A stretch of 64,000 nucleotides of DNA. Source: Isoetes taiwanensis. Its lineage: Eukaryota > Streptophyta > Lycopodiopsida > Isoetales > Isoetaceae. Position 1 is the first letter of the stretch. The number at the start of each line of letters is the position of its first letter. The DNA lies in the NCBI GenBank assembly GCA_021234155.1, contig JAJEKV010000024.1:17445030-17509029 (forward strand). Reading direction: 5' to 3'. Shown here piece after piece: positions 20,031 to 30,167 of this stretch. The translations under genes were made by a program, and so were the position numbers. The notes below the pieces were generated by a model. The model was given only the letters and a program-made list of their open reading frames with translations, made no database searches and was not told where the DNA came from.

Positions 20031-21840
20031 GTACATGAAGCCTAGTCAAACCACTGGCCAATTATTTGACCACCCCCTTGACCAAACTCTCGTTTAAGTT
20101 GTGGTGAAAGTCGTGTTTCAGCATAGCATCTGACTAAAAGGATTCTCATATGGCTATGTTGTTAGCTGAATTTCTTGTTGAGAAAATTTATTGCACATTT
20201 GTCCTTTGGTTTTTTTTTTCGACTCCAATTCTGATGCTTTCTTCCACTTCAATGCTTAGACTAGAATATAGGAAGCTGTCCAAGTCATAAAGCATGCATG
20301 AGTAAACTAAAATATAGTAGCTGTATAGATATATTTTCTTTAAGGCATCGTACGGAGCTTTTAAATTTGCAAATAGTAATAACCATAAGAAATGTTCATA
20401 ATGTTTAGATTCCTCCAAATTCTTCGACTGATGTATTGAAACGTTTTAAATATTCTAGTAAATTTAACTTGAATTACCCCATTGTTTCATTATGGAATTT
20501 ATGTTGTAAAGTATGACGGATCCATTTGAAGGAGCCGGCGCCCCATGCACTCCTCAAGGCCGAATCGAAGTGTGTGGCATGTAGAGGGAGGAGACGTCCA
20601 AATTTCAAGTCAACTTTCCAGTTAACTTATGCTCAAATTTCTAATAGAGCTCTAATTAACGCTTTGTCAATTGTAATTTGACTTGTCCCGAAAGATGAGC
20701 ACAATGGAACCCATAGTCAAATGTAATGAAATGCAAGTGTTGACTTTGTGTTTAGTTTAACTCTACATGCACCTCATTCTATAACTTGAACATGTCCTAT
20801 TAACATAGGACTTGCTCTGAAAATCCAATGGCTGTTGTAGTTGCTGAATAAAAATCTATGGAAGGTCTAACATGTAACATTCTGATAATAGACATCTAGG
20901 GATCTGTTAGTCTTGTTTGAAGATCGAAGGCAACATGGTGCATTTGTTGCTCTAAGGTATAAGGCATACTATTTGCTTAGTCCACACATACATGACTCCA
21001 TGGGAGGTCGATTTTGCATTACCAAATATAACATTAAAGGGCAAGACCTTTACTTGGACACACAATATGGACTACACACTTGTATGACATGCGGACATGG
21101 CACTATAATCTCACTATTGATTTGAACCATTTTGCACCATGGTAAGCTATGATGGGACCAATATATAAATTAGAACTTTATAGTATTCGTACCTTGGAAA
21201 TCCAAGAAGTTGTGTAAAAATCTAGGGTTTGACATTTTCATTGTCTTTTCCTTGAGAATGACTTGACCTTGCCATATGGTACAATGCATTTAATGAGTTA
21301 TATGCAGGACACGTGAATTAACGTGAATTATGGGTTATGATGCATCTACATTTTGCTTGCAATAAATCGTGGATAGTGATTTTAGTGGTTCTAAAATAAT
21401 TTGTACATCTAAATTTGTGGATTGGACTAGCATAAAACATTTTCGTTTGTAATTTCGTTTGTAATATGAGGGCATTTACAAAAGGGGTGGAACTTGCACG
21501 TTTTGTAAGGATGGATTTGGCAAATTCATAGTCATATCCTAAAACAGGTAAGGTCTTCAGAATATTCTTGAATTGGTGAACTTTGCATTTAATGTAATTA
21601 CCATTTCGTATTCCCATGGTTTACAGCCAATCTGTAGCACCGTAAACCTATGGAATGGGAGCTTTTTGACCTATGCTTGTTAAGATAAATATGCTCCAAG
21701 TAGAGATGGAAGAACGACATAAAGGTACCGCTTTACTTTTTCTCTGATTTACGCATGGCCCTTAGCGGCTATAATGTGTGCCCGATCAGTTTGCGTAGTT
21801 TTATAACATAAGATTATCAGTGGTTTTTTAATGTATTCGT
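20031..21840. other. intergenic, nothing recognised
   Basis: AT-rich DNA of about 1.8 kb. The short frames here lack motifs. The frame at 20,913-21,125 (RYKAYYLLSPHIHDSMGGRF) is unexplained and could be transposon debris. Confidence 0.4.
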
Positions 21841-22143
21841 AGGGAGAAGAGTAGAATGCTGACGGTGGCAGTTGAGTTAGGGCAGAAAGCGTATTCTTGT
21901 GTTAGGCGATGGTTTGATTTTGGATAAGAGCGGGCATGGCTGGTGCACAGGTGGTAGCTGGGTAGCGGTTGGCCAATCGGGCCTGTTGCAGGTGGCGAGG
22001 TAAGGGCGATGGTGATCTGCTGCGCCTGGAGGTGGGTCGTTTGCTTGGAAGTGGTTGGGTTGTTTCGGGAGCTTCTTGTAGGCCAACGTTCTTGTTCTTG
22101 TTCAGGTGAGACAAGCTTGCTGTTGTTTTATTTCTTTGGTACT

Positions 22144-23241
22144 ATGTCATTGAGGAGAGCAGCTCAGAGGCCTAGGGGTGCAGCAGGTGAGTCTGCTGTG
22201 CCTCCTGCTTGCCCACAGTTCAGTCCCTTAGGGCCTGCTAGCTCCATGCATGCCGCTGGTAGGACGAATTCCAGACGTTCTGGCACTGCCATGCCGAACA
22301 GCTGCAGCTCTGGCCAAACGCAGCAGGCCCCTGCCATGCCCAATTCATCCTCCTCTTGGGGCGCAATTGATGTGTCTGTGACATTAGGATTGTCAGGGGA
22401 GGATGTTCCGCTGAGTTTCTATGAAGCTTTGTGTTGTTTCTGTGATAGAAATTGCATAGCAGGTGCAGTTGCATTAGAAAGAGGATCATCAGCAGATCAC
22501 CTGCATGTTCAGAGCGTCCTTAGAGGACGCTTTAGCTCTCCCAAAGCCATGAACGAAGCAATTAAAAAGGATTTTAATTGGCCATCCAAGCCTGCAGGCG
22601 TGGTCCTGGTGTGCAAGGCATTAAAAAACACCAGGCTCCATTGCTTCGAGGGGATGGTCGGTTACTGCATGAAAGACATTGGCAAGGTACATTACATGTG
22701 CCACCTGCATAACATCAGTGAGGCAATGATTCGGCAAGGGAAGGACCTGTATCTGCGTTGGGGTGCTGGAGACACAAAGGGACTTTGTGTGCTTGATAAT
22801 CGTAACCTCTTGAACAAAGCCGCACTCTATGTTTCGTATCATGGTGGTCGCCGTGCCACACCAAGCTTGATTTTTACCTTGACCCGAATGATCAGAAGCG
22901 GGAAGTTCACTTTGTCCAGCAGTTGGTTGATCCCCTCTAACACTGCTCATGTGAATGAGCATAGGATTCGTGCTGCCTGGAGAGTTCTCCTAAATCCTGC
23001 CCGCTGCATGCCTTCAGATATTAGAACGATCTTGTATGGGTTGCCTGCTGGGTATGTGCCAGTGGAGAGGAATGGCCCAGGAAGGCGCAGATATTGGGAT
23101 GATTCCATCCCTGCTGATGAGGCGGACGAGAACTTCACTGATTTGTGTGATCCTACGTTCAGTCCAGAGATTGAGATAGCTGAAGAGGGTGCTGATTATA
23201 TTCCGATTCATACAGGCGACCATACCTTGGCCGTTGGCTAG
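22144..23241 (+). CDS. HUH endonuclease (Rep-like), helicase-less
   Basis: From ATG 22,144 (MSLRRAAQRPRG) the frame encodes about 365 residues and is open further upstream to 22,009. A Ser/Ala-rich N-terminal tail is followed by three motifs in the order and spacing of a rolling-circle Rep: a motif I-like strand (DVSVTLGLS), motif II with the metal-binding HUH pair (SADHLHVQSVLRGRF) and motif III with the catalytic Tyr (GMVGYCMKDIGKVHY, pattern YxxK). No Walker A or helicase motif follows; the rest is an unassigned domain ending with an acidic tail. The gene is clean of stops. The endonuclease-only layout resembles transposons described as Replitrons. That link is from memory and unverified. 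It would nick and join single-stranded DNA in the nucleus. An acceptor-like TTGTTCAG at 22,105 suggests an upstream exon. Confidence 0.7.
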   Translation: MSLRRAAQRPRGAAGESAVPPACPQFSPLGPASSMHAAGRTNSRRSGTAMPNSCSSGQTQQAPAMPNSSSSWGAIDVSVTLGLSGEDVPLSFYEALCCFCDRNCIAGAVALERGSSADHLHVQSVLRGRFSSPKAMNEAIKKDFNWPSKPAGVVLVCKALKNTRLHCFEGMVGYCMKDIGKVHYMCHLHNISEAMIRQGKDLYLRWGAGDTKGLCVLDNRNLLNKAALYVSYHGGRRATPSLIFTLTRMIRSGKFTLSSSWLIPSNTAHVNEHRIRAAWRVLLNPARCMPSDIRTILYGLPAGYVPVERNGPGRRRYWDDSIPADEADENFTDLCDPTFSPEIEIAEEGADYIPIHTGDHTLAVG

Positions 23242-23307
23242 CCCTGGTAGCTGCTATCACATTGTACAGTTGTCTTTACTTATTTCTTTTGTTCTTGCAG
23301 GTTAGAC

Positions 23308-23709
23308 ATGGAAGTTGATGCGAATAACCAGGATGGGGGCCCTGAGGCTGTGGTGCACATAGATCCATCAATGATTAGCTCCAGTGTTGATGCCTCACAG
23401 CCTGATAGCCGAGTTTATCCACCAGAATCAGAAGAGATATTTTGTGCTGAAGAATTCATCAATCAGTTGGTTCAGATTGGAGCTGAGATGCAGCGTATGG
23501 CAGCCTCCATGCGGATCCTTAGGCGTCAGCTGCGGAGATTTTACATGGCAATTGACGGTGCCATGAATAGTGTGGCATGGGAGCGGCTGGGAGTTGCGAC
23601 CTCTGAGCTGCAAACTCTGCGCTCGCATATGAGTCTTGCCAGGGCACTCTTATCACAGGAAATCCGGGCACTGGATAATGTGATAAGGTCTGGAGAACTG
23701 CGCAATTGA
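23308..23709 (+). CDS. coiled-coil protein partner of the Rep-like gene
   Basis: This 133-residue frame starts 66 bp after the Rep-like stop. The gap ends in a good acceptor (TTTGTTCTTGCAG) directly before GTTAGACATGG, so it may be a further exon of the same transcript. The N-terminal half is acidic; residues 50-130 form a long amphipathic helix (EMQRMAASMRILRRQLRRFY and on). I do not recognise a family. Its open state and codon use match the Rep-like gene, so I infer that both belong to one element. Confidence 0.5.
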   Translation: MEVDANNQDGGPEAVVHIDPSMISSSVDASQPDSRVYPPESEEIFCAEEFINQLVQIGAEMQRMAASMRILRRQLRRFYMAIDGAMNSVAWERLGVATSELQTLRSHMSLARALLSQEIRALDNVIRSGELRN

Positions 23710-23837
23710 AGCTTCCTGCTGCTGTGTTTTTGTGGATGTAGATATTTGTTGGTGTTCGTTCATGTACAGGTGTTGTCTTCTTGCTGGAGCTGGTGTGCAC
23801 GTGTTCGTTTGTTGGCCTCCTTTGAATTATGTTTATG

Positions 23838-24060
23838 ACAGATCTGCTGGTGTAGATGTGCAATGAACCAAGGGCACTTGTTTGCTGTCAGATATCTTGT
23901 TTTTGAATGATGTTTACCAATGAACCAAGGGCAGTTGTTTACTGTTAGATATCTTGTTTTTGAATCATGTTTATCACAGCTCTGCTGGTGTTGATCTGCA
24001 ATGAACAGAGGGCAGTTCTTTACTGTCACAAACCTTATTGTTGTGATGAACGAATGGCAG
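23838..24060. repeat. degenerate ~65-80-bp tandem repeat downstream of the HUH genes
   Basis: Three to four imperfect units contain TGCAATGAACCAAGGGCA, then TTGTTTACTGT and ATATCTTGTTTTTGAATSATG. A shorter direct repeat, TTTGTCTTATTTCTGTTCAA, is present twice at 24,174-24,219. Confidence 0.75.
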
Positions 24061-24300
24061 TGTTCTGGTGAGAAACGCCGGTTGTTTACTCTGTAAAACC
24101 TTCGGGTAGTTCACTCTGTGAAACGTGATTGTTCTTCTCATAAATCAACGGCGGTTTCCTGCTGGTAAAAGTGTTTGTCTTATTTCTGTTCAAAAATGTT
24201 TGTCTTATTTCTGTTCAAAAAGTTTCTGTCGTGTTCTGTTTCGTGCTCACGTTTACGGTTGCAGACAATGGTTCTTGGGGCTTTTTAAATCCCTATTTTA

Positions 24301-24318
24301 TGGGGTCAATTTGACCCC
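24301..24318. repeat. perfect hairpin GGGGTCAA-T-TTGACCCC
   Basis: Two 8-bp arms around a single T. It lies about 600 bp after the coiled-coil ORF and before a 19-bp duplicate (CACGAAACAATAATGCACC, twice, 24,393-24,431). It could mark the 3' end of the HUH element. Confidence 0.65.
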
Positions 24319-24439
24319 TGGTTGACGCTTTAGCTGCGGCCTGGATTTGTGCAGGCGGCATATCCTGTGCAAAATGCCGTTATCGAACGGCCACGAAACA
24401 ATAATGCACCCACGAAACAATAATGCACCCCTATTAGTC

Positions 24440-25140
24440 ATTAAAGGTTTACATTAAAAGTTTACAGTGGAGTATGCATGAAGTGTATCCACCTTGAATT
24501 CCTTCGCTTCGAAATAATATCGGGATGCCATATCTTAGTGCATTGTTGAAAGATATCACAAAATAACAGGCTAAGATGTATTCACAGGTGGTATTGCCTT
24601 ACCACGACCCATGCTAAAACCTTTGGTTCCATCTGGCATGCGAGGACCTGGAGGTGGCTTGAACAGGTGGTCAATGGGCTGCTACTAAGCTGTGGGGATG
24701 TTCCTGGTACAAAATTGTGAGCCATTTGCATTGTGCTGCTGACCTCTGCCCCTAAAGCTTTATTAATTATTGCAGGGTCCTGAAATATCAAAACATACAT
24801 TCTAAGAAATGATCAGTTGATACGATCTGCTCCAATAAGCTTGCTTGCCTTCTCATTTGAATTGTATTCGCTGATGAAAAGGGCATCACCGACATTACCC
24901 TGACCATCAAAGTTTGATAAGGCAGCACCATTACTAACTCCTACATTCGCACAAATATAGTGGACTTGCCCTCAACTAAATTTGCTAGCAAATCTAGGTG
25001 CTCTGCCTTTATTGCAATCCCCTAATAATCTCACTGTCGCAAATTGCATCCCCACTAATCCACCTTCTCTCGAGTTCCCAAAGTTCGCTTGGGCAGGCTT
25101 GTCTTTGAGATGTGCCAAAGCGGCCTAAAGAAGAAAGAAT
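24440..25140 (-). pseudogene. captured or decayed gene fragments, family unknown
   Basis: On the minus strand several stretches look like protein-coding remnants with gaps between them: AALAHLKDKPAQANFGNSRE (about 25,130-25,070), DGQGNVGDALFISEYNSNEK (about 24,915-24,850) and a Pro-rich PIDHLFKPPPGPRMPDGTKG (about 24,675-24,610) in a different frame from its neighbour. I cannot name the source gene or genes. The orientation matches the SF3B2 and IDM1-like fragments next door. Confidence 0.35.
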
Positions 25141-25895
25141 CTAGGTTGACAAACTTATTTTCCACAAATGTCAGCATTAAGCAATAACTGGGCACTTGCC
25201 TAGGTAACAGTCTTGCCATGATTGTAATGTAAAAGACCTGTTGGATGACTTTTTTTTTCTGGAAAAGCTTGTAACGGCCTCAGGAGTCTTGAAATGATTC
25301 CACAATCCAAAAACCTGTGATTTGGCTGTGATCATTACTTATATGCATGCACTTCTACCTTCCATGGCAATCATATCAAAAAAGTCCTCTGCTCATTCTT
25401 CCCACTGTAACATACCATAAAACACTCATTTGAGACTTACAACACAAACGCAGCAGTTTTCATAGGAGAAAAGCGCTTTATTAGCCTTAAGCAAAGCAAC
25501 AATATATACCTACGAACTGAAGACAGGTAGTGGGTCACTGCTTGAATACCAGATACCGCCAAAAGTACAGCTAGCTCGATCATACAGTCTGGCCGAGCAA
25601 CAAAATCACTTAAAAAAAAGCCTAAAATCCCATGATTTATGAGCCTGATATTAGATATACTGCATATACCCATCTTATGATACTAAAACCCTGCCCATGC
25701 AGAAGAATGCTTCCACCAAATAGTCTACATGGAGTATTTCTTGTTGAGCCACATCCTGCAACCACCACGTATAGCAAACATGACACCCATGCCAGTGTAT
25801 GCACACCACAATTTCCCAACCACACATGCATCATACAACTACTACAAACGAGCAGCGAAACTGTTGCAAAGCAAGATATGTCCATTGTGACAAAC
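25141..25895. other. non-coding between gene fragments
   Basis: No motif was recognised. A possible poly-T/poly-A stretch at 25,250 is the only low-complexity sequence. Confidence 0.35.
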
Positions 25896-26003
25896 CTGCA
25901 AGAATGTTCATTTCTGTCACCAGTGCCTTGGCACTGGAACAGTGTTACGATATGCCTTCAGGAAGACCAACAACCGTGGATCTGCAGCTGTTGCATCCCA
26001 AAC
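25896..26003 (-). pseudogene. SF3B2: single exon of splicing factor SF3B2, with stops
   Basis: A 108-bp block reads VWDATAADPRLLVFLKAY, then RNTVPVPRHW, then stop, QK, stop, TFLQ. This matches the highly conserved DUF382 segment of SF3B subunit 2 (the U2 snRNP branch-site factor). It is bounded exactly by an acceptor (TTCTCTTTGCAG) and a donor-like CTTGCAG-GTTTG, so it is a genomic rather than cDNA-derived copy. The first stop replaces the Cys of the family pattern HWCQKRKFLQ, the second replaces its Arg (consistent with CGA to TGA). No other SF3B2 exon was found nearby. Confidence 0.85.
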
Positions 26004-26450
26004 CTGCAAAGAGAATCGGATAAGTAACTAATGTTTGAAAAAATATTAAGAACTAGAGGAAAAAATTATTAGGAAAAAAAAGCTCACACATCTACAATAA
26101 TATCACACGAACATCACATCATCTGCCCGTAATAGTTTGAATCTTATGCAAGCCAAATCTAGCCCAAGACCAAGCAGAGAATGGCAATAATGCAAAAAGC
26201 TCAAAATTTATGCCCTAAATTGTAAATCGCTGCTTGCACATCATTTACAGAGATTGCTACACTGACTTACCCATAGTTACCTAATGGTCGCTACAGAAAT
26301 AATCTCATCTCCCTCCTCCAATATTACACAATAAAATCCACGAAAATTTAACCGTTTCAATGCAGACCTAAAAGTTGGAAAGATCAAATAATTAGTCATC
26401 AGAATGAGAGAATAAGACAAATGTAGACTTGCATGTTTTAATACTTACTG

Positions 26451-27337
26451 ACGGTTGTAGACAACATGAGAAATCACTTCAATGTCTGTAGCTGGATCTA
26501 CCATTGGACAGAAACATTCTTGCATAACATCTAATGCAATGGCAAATTTGCTGCCATCATCATTTAGGTAATCATACTTGGCTTCTTTGTCTTGCTCTGT
26601 TGATCTCAACAATGTCAACAATGTCCAGGTCAATCCATCATCAAGATAATTTACCCTACCCACAGCTGCACGAAGACCTGCGCGTAACTGAAAATACGAT
26701 GAAAGAATTAACATGGGAACCTCAAAAGTTCGAGTGTTTTTACTTTAAATTGCAGATGAGAAGTAATTGGACACTCAGACCACTTACCTTCTGACAAAGC
26801 TTCCCACAGAAGCATTTCGAACTTCCAACTCTAATGCCTTTGGGTGTGAACACGATACATGATCTGCAACAAAAAAAAGGAGATTAGCATGTTTGCTTGA
26901 CATTAGAAAAGGCATATTCAACGAACTGTCACTCACAGTTCCGTTCACATTGACTGCAACAGTGCCGTTCACTACCATCAACATCCTGGGAACGGGAACA
27001 GTTCCAAACGCTACACGTTGACACTCTGAAAGAGACCCATTATCCTTTAGGAACATATTTGCTTCAGGTCTGTGAAGTTTGCTTCCCATGCATGGGCTTC
27101 AAAATGTGACAACCCATAAATTTGCTTACATCATTTACACAAGAAAATTACCTTCTCCTTATCTTGAATTACGCCATTATCAATAAGGGCCGCAAGAAAA
27201 TTTCCCCTAATTTGACCGGACACGGGAACCGAATCCACCCTTTTTATCGTTTCATTCAATGTAACCCCGAGGCGTTGGCCATCGAGGAGGTGGAGTTTTG
27301 GGCGATTCTTTAACAAAACATTTGAAGGGACCAGCAA
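26451..27337 (-). pseudogene. IDM1-like PHD/acetyltransferase gene fragment
   Basis: Minus-strand exon-like blocks follow the order of plant IDM1-type proteins (PHD finger plus GNAT histone acetyltransferase). They are: ALIDNGVIQDKEKV (27,337-27,131); GLSHFEAHA and, one frame over, GSKLHRPEANMFLKDNG (about 27,105-27,030); a Cys-rich PHD piece, ERHCCSQCERN, in another frame; KCFCGKLCQK with a GTAAGT donor near 26,784; and RVNYLDDGLTWTLL plus ALDVMQECFCPMVDPATDIE (26,693-26,451), ending at a donor. The GNAT core that should follow is missing. Frame changes at the HAG/SKLH junction and within the PHD region, plus the lost C-terminus, make it a pseudogene or captured fragment. Confidence 0.75.
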
Positions 27338-28240
27338 ACCATCTATTCAGCAAATAAGGCAAGATCTTACCCACCTTAAGCTTCGAAAATCGTTGCCCAA
27401 AAGCTTGGCTTCAAATGCATGCCATAAATTTCTGAAGGTACGAAAAACCCAATATCGGACTCGGGAGAAAATCAAGCCATCTTGCGAAAATGGACTACCA
27501 GTTTATCATCGAATAGAAGTATTTGTATCCGGGGGCTCCATGGGCCACAAATCGAAGCTTCTATTTCGACATGAACAATTGCCGGACTGAAACGAGAGAT
27601 GAAATAGCATCTTGGGGGTCCAAAGTCCCAGATAAAATGAGGCGCTTTTGCAAGGGGCAATGGCCCATGGCCCTGTCGAAGATGTGGAGACGGAAATGGC
27701 ATGGCGAAGTCGGTAGACGCTTGGATACTATAGTCACCCTTCAGAATAAGATTTCGCCTCCCTGCTGTATCTCGCCGGAGTTTTGTTGTTGATTAGGGCA
27801 AGCCACAAAAATCGAATTGGGGCTTTTGTTGTGGGCCGTCCAGATCTGAGATGGACGGCCAGGATGAAAATATCTACACACTCTACACCTTTTCTACAAA
27901 CGGCTACGATTGAATCCCTAGATCCAACGGGCCACATCAAAAGCCCCAAATAACGGGGGCCACCTCGGCATTTATTGCATTTAATATTCGGGGCTAAATC
28001 TTGACCATTAATCCAGCACTTTCGACGGTTTAGATTAAAAGCCCCAAAGGAAAGGGCTTTTGATCCAAACCATCGATCTCAAACATGGACGGTGGAGACG
28101 GCGACACCTCAATGTCTTATATATAAGGGGGTGCTTGGGTGGATTTAGGTGGCTTCGTCAGGACCGTTGGATCTCACAATCTAAACCGTCCAGACGGCGA
28201 CACCTCGGCATCTAGATTCAAATAATTGTATATATATAAC
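27338..28240. repeat. non-coding with dispersed repeat words
   Basis: Contains AAAGCCCC(A/G)AA words in both orientations and two copies of GACGGCGACACCTC (near 28,098 and 28,192), each next to a CCGTCC/GGACGG word. Probably a decayed dispersed repeat; no gene was recognised. Confidence 0.45.
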
Positions 28241-29560
28241 AGATATAGGTAGGCATATTTGGTTACTAAATATGAGTTTTTGGGTGCAACCCTGGATTAG
28301 TGGGTCTATTAGGGTATGGTCACAAGGAAGATGTCAACAGTACTCATGGCAACACGAGCGTTTAAATTTAAACATGATGAAGATGTCAAGCAGCGGAGCT
28401 CTTGCACCGTTCTTTGCAAAATGTCCTCAGATTTACCACGTGTCGAGATCTAAAGGATTCATATTGACATGAATCCGTTCCACCGAGTAGAGCGTCGATG
28501 GAACAGATCGACGTCAACGTGGATTCCTTCAATCATAAAATTGCATGTGTCCCTTTTGTTTTGGGTTTTTAATATCTACCAGTAGATGTGTCTCCATGTG
28601 ACCCCGCCCTTAAGGATACGCTAGTGGATATTACGTGCTAGGTAACCAGCCGGATTGAGGGGTTTCTGGCTGGTAAACCGGCAGGTGGCGCCGCCACAAG
28701 CGACGTTATTCCGGCCGGTAAACCCTGAAATCCAGTTGGCTACCAAACATAAGCCGGCGTTTGGTCCAAATTCTGGTCTTGTTTTCCTAGGTTGATTCTA
28801 AGGTTTTTGTGTTGATTCTTACAAGTAGGGAGGGTTTGAGGGATGGCAAGGTTTCTTGCGATTGCCCAGAAGCTTAGATTTGAGCAGGATATTGGAGTGG
28901 CGGATTTGCAAATGCCACTACTTCTTGCTCTGCCCTTGTTTCTTACGGATTTGAAGAACAGATCTACTGCTCCCCTGTTTGCGGGCTTTGAATGTCTCAG
29001 AGATTTATGCATGCAAGACTTTACCTGTTCAACATGGCACATCATTTTGTTTGGACAAGTTGGAGATTAATCAATTAAGAGAGTCATGTTCTCCCTTCTG
29101 CGACTGGAGTAACACCATGCCGTGATGCTGGCCGACTCAGATGGGGGTTGCTGGCTGACTCAGATTGTGGCTTCAACCCCTGCTGATACAACCCGCAGAG
29201 GATGGGCTACCGATGATCTTTACTTCGCTCTTGCTGTCAAACCTGGAAGCTCTGGAAGCTATGGAAGGTATGGGCTCTATCTCTGCCATGGCGAAGCTAT
29301 GATAGAGCTTTGCTGCTCGTCGCCGGCCAGTGCTGCAAGGGAAGTTATGGCGGCGCTGCAAGCGGTGCCACCAGCACCCGTAAACCCAAAAATTACCCAT
29401 AATGAACAAATAGAGAATAATTGAGGAATTTGGACCAAACGGCGGTTTACGAATGGATGGGCTTTGGACGAACTGATGGGAAAATACATTTGATACCTAT
29501 CCCGATGAAATACATTCTATATACTGAATATACATTCTATAACCTTTTCCTTTTTCAGAT
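28241..29560. other. intergenic, small ORFs of unknown status
   Basis: Frames at 28,843-29,070 and 29,122-29,424 (plus) are modestly open but show no known motif. CCGGCCGGTAAACC-type words around 28,650-28,740 suggest a decayed repeat. Confidence 0.35.
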
Positions 29561-29565
29561 TTTTT

Positions 29566-30167
29566 GTGCAAAATATTGGCTCCCCTTTCGAGGTTGGATT
29601 CCAGAAAACGGTGAGCCGAATACGCGCGTCATCTATTTTTCCCACTTTGGCACCAGGGCCCCAAGCTTATTTGCTTGCTTCATTGTCCAGGAACAAGCTT
29701 GTAGCTATTGCATCAATTCGCACGGGGTCCCACAGGCTACGGATTGAGACAGGTAGATGGGAGCGGCCGCAATTGCCGCGAGAAGCGAGACTATGTGCCT
29801 GTTGCCAGTTACAGGTTATTGAAGATGAAAGCCATACTCTTCTGAGTTGCGTCCGGAATCATTTTTCGACCTTAGCATTCCATTCCACGCTTCCACAACT
29901 TCTCAGCGCACCATCTGTGCATGACTTGGCATTATACATACTTGAGGTTCTAGATAAACGTCTGCAATTACTGAGCCCTCAGTAGTCATTATCTAAGCTT
30001 GTCTAGTATCATCATTACTGCAAAGGTTTTTCCCTTGAAAACCTTTCGAGGCAGGGGTTTTTTAATCCTAGTAGTAATGATTGTACTAGCCCATTGTATG
30101 GGTCCCATGACCTATTGGTCTTCGTGGACGTTAAAAAAACTATTCTATTCTATTCTATTCTATTTTT
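29566..30167 (+). pseudogene. LINE ORF2 3' end remnant with (ATTCT)n tail
   Basis: The frame 29,566-29,985 contains RIETGRW, then CACCQLQVIEDESHTLLSC, the same zinc motif that closes the LINE at 7.8-9.7 kb. The 3' segment has TTGAAAACCTTTCGAGGCAG, a GGGTCCCATGACC box and TTGGTCTTCGTGGACG, and it ends in ATTCT repeats at 30,141-30,165. The order matches the minus-strand LINE end at 47.0-47.16 kb. The RT core is missing, so this is a severely 5'-truncated copy. Confidence 0.8.

Noticed and set aside
21877-22114. Minus-strand Pro/His-rich ORFs next to the HUH gene
   Set aside because: Overlapping frames antisense to the leader of the Rep-like gene, with simple composition.
22144-23241. Integrated geminivirus or other plant DNA virus
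   Set aside because: The Rep-like protein lacks the helicase domain and no capsid-like gene is nearby; the motif order alone does not show viral origin.
27472-27792. ORFs on both strands at 27.5-27.8 kb as a gene
   Set aside because: No motif, no splice-supported structure; composition alone gives the open frames.
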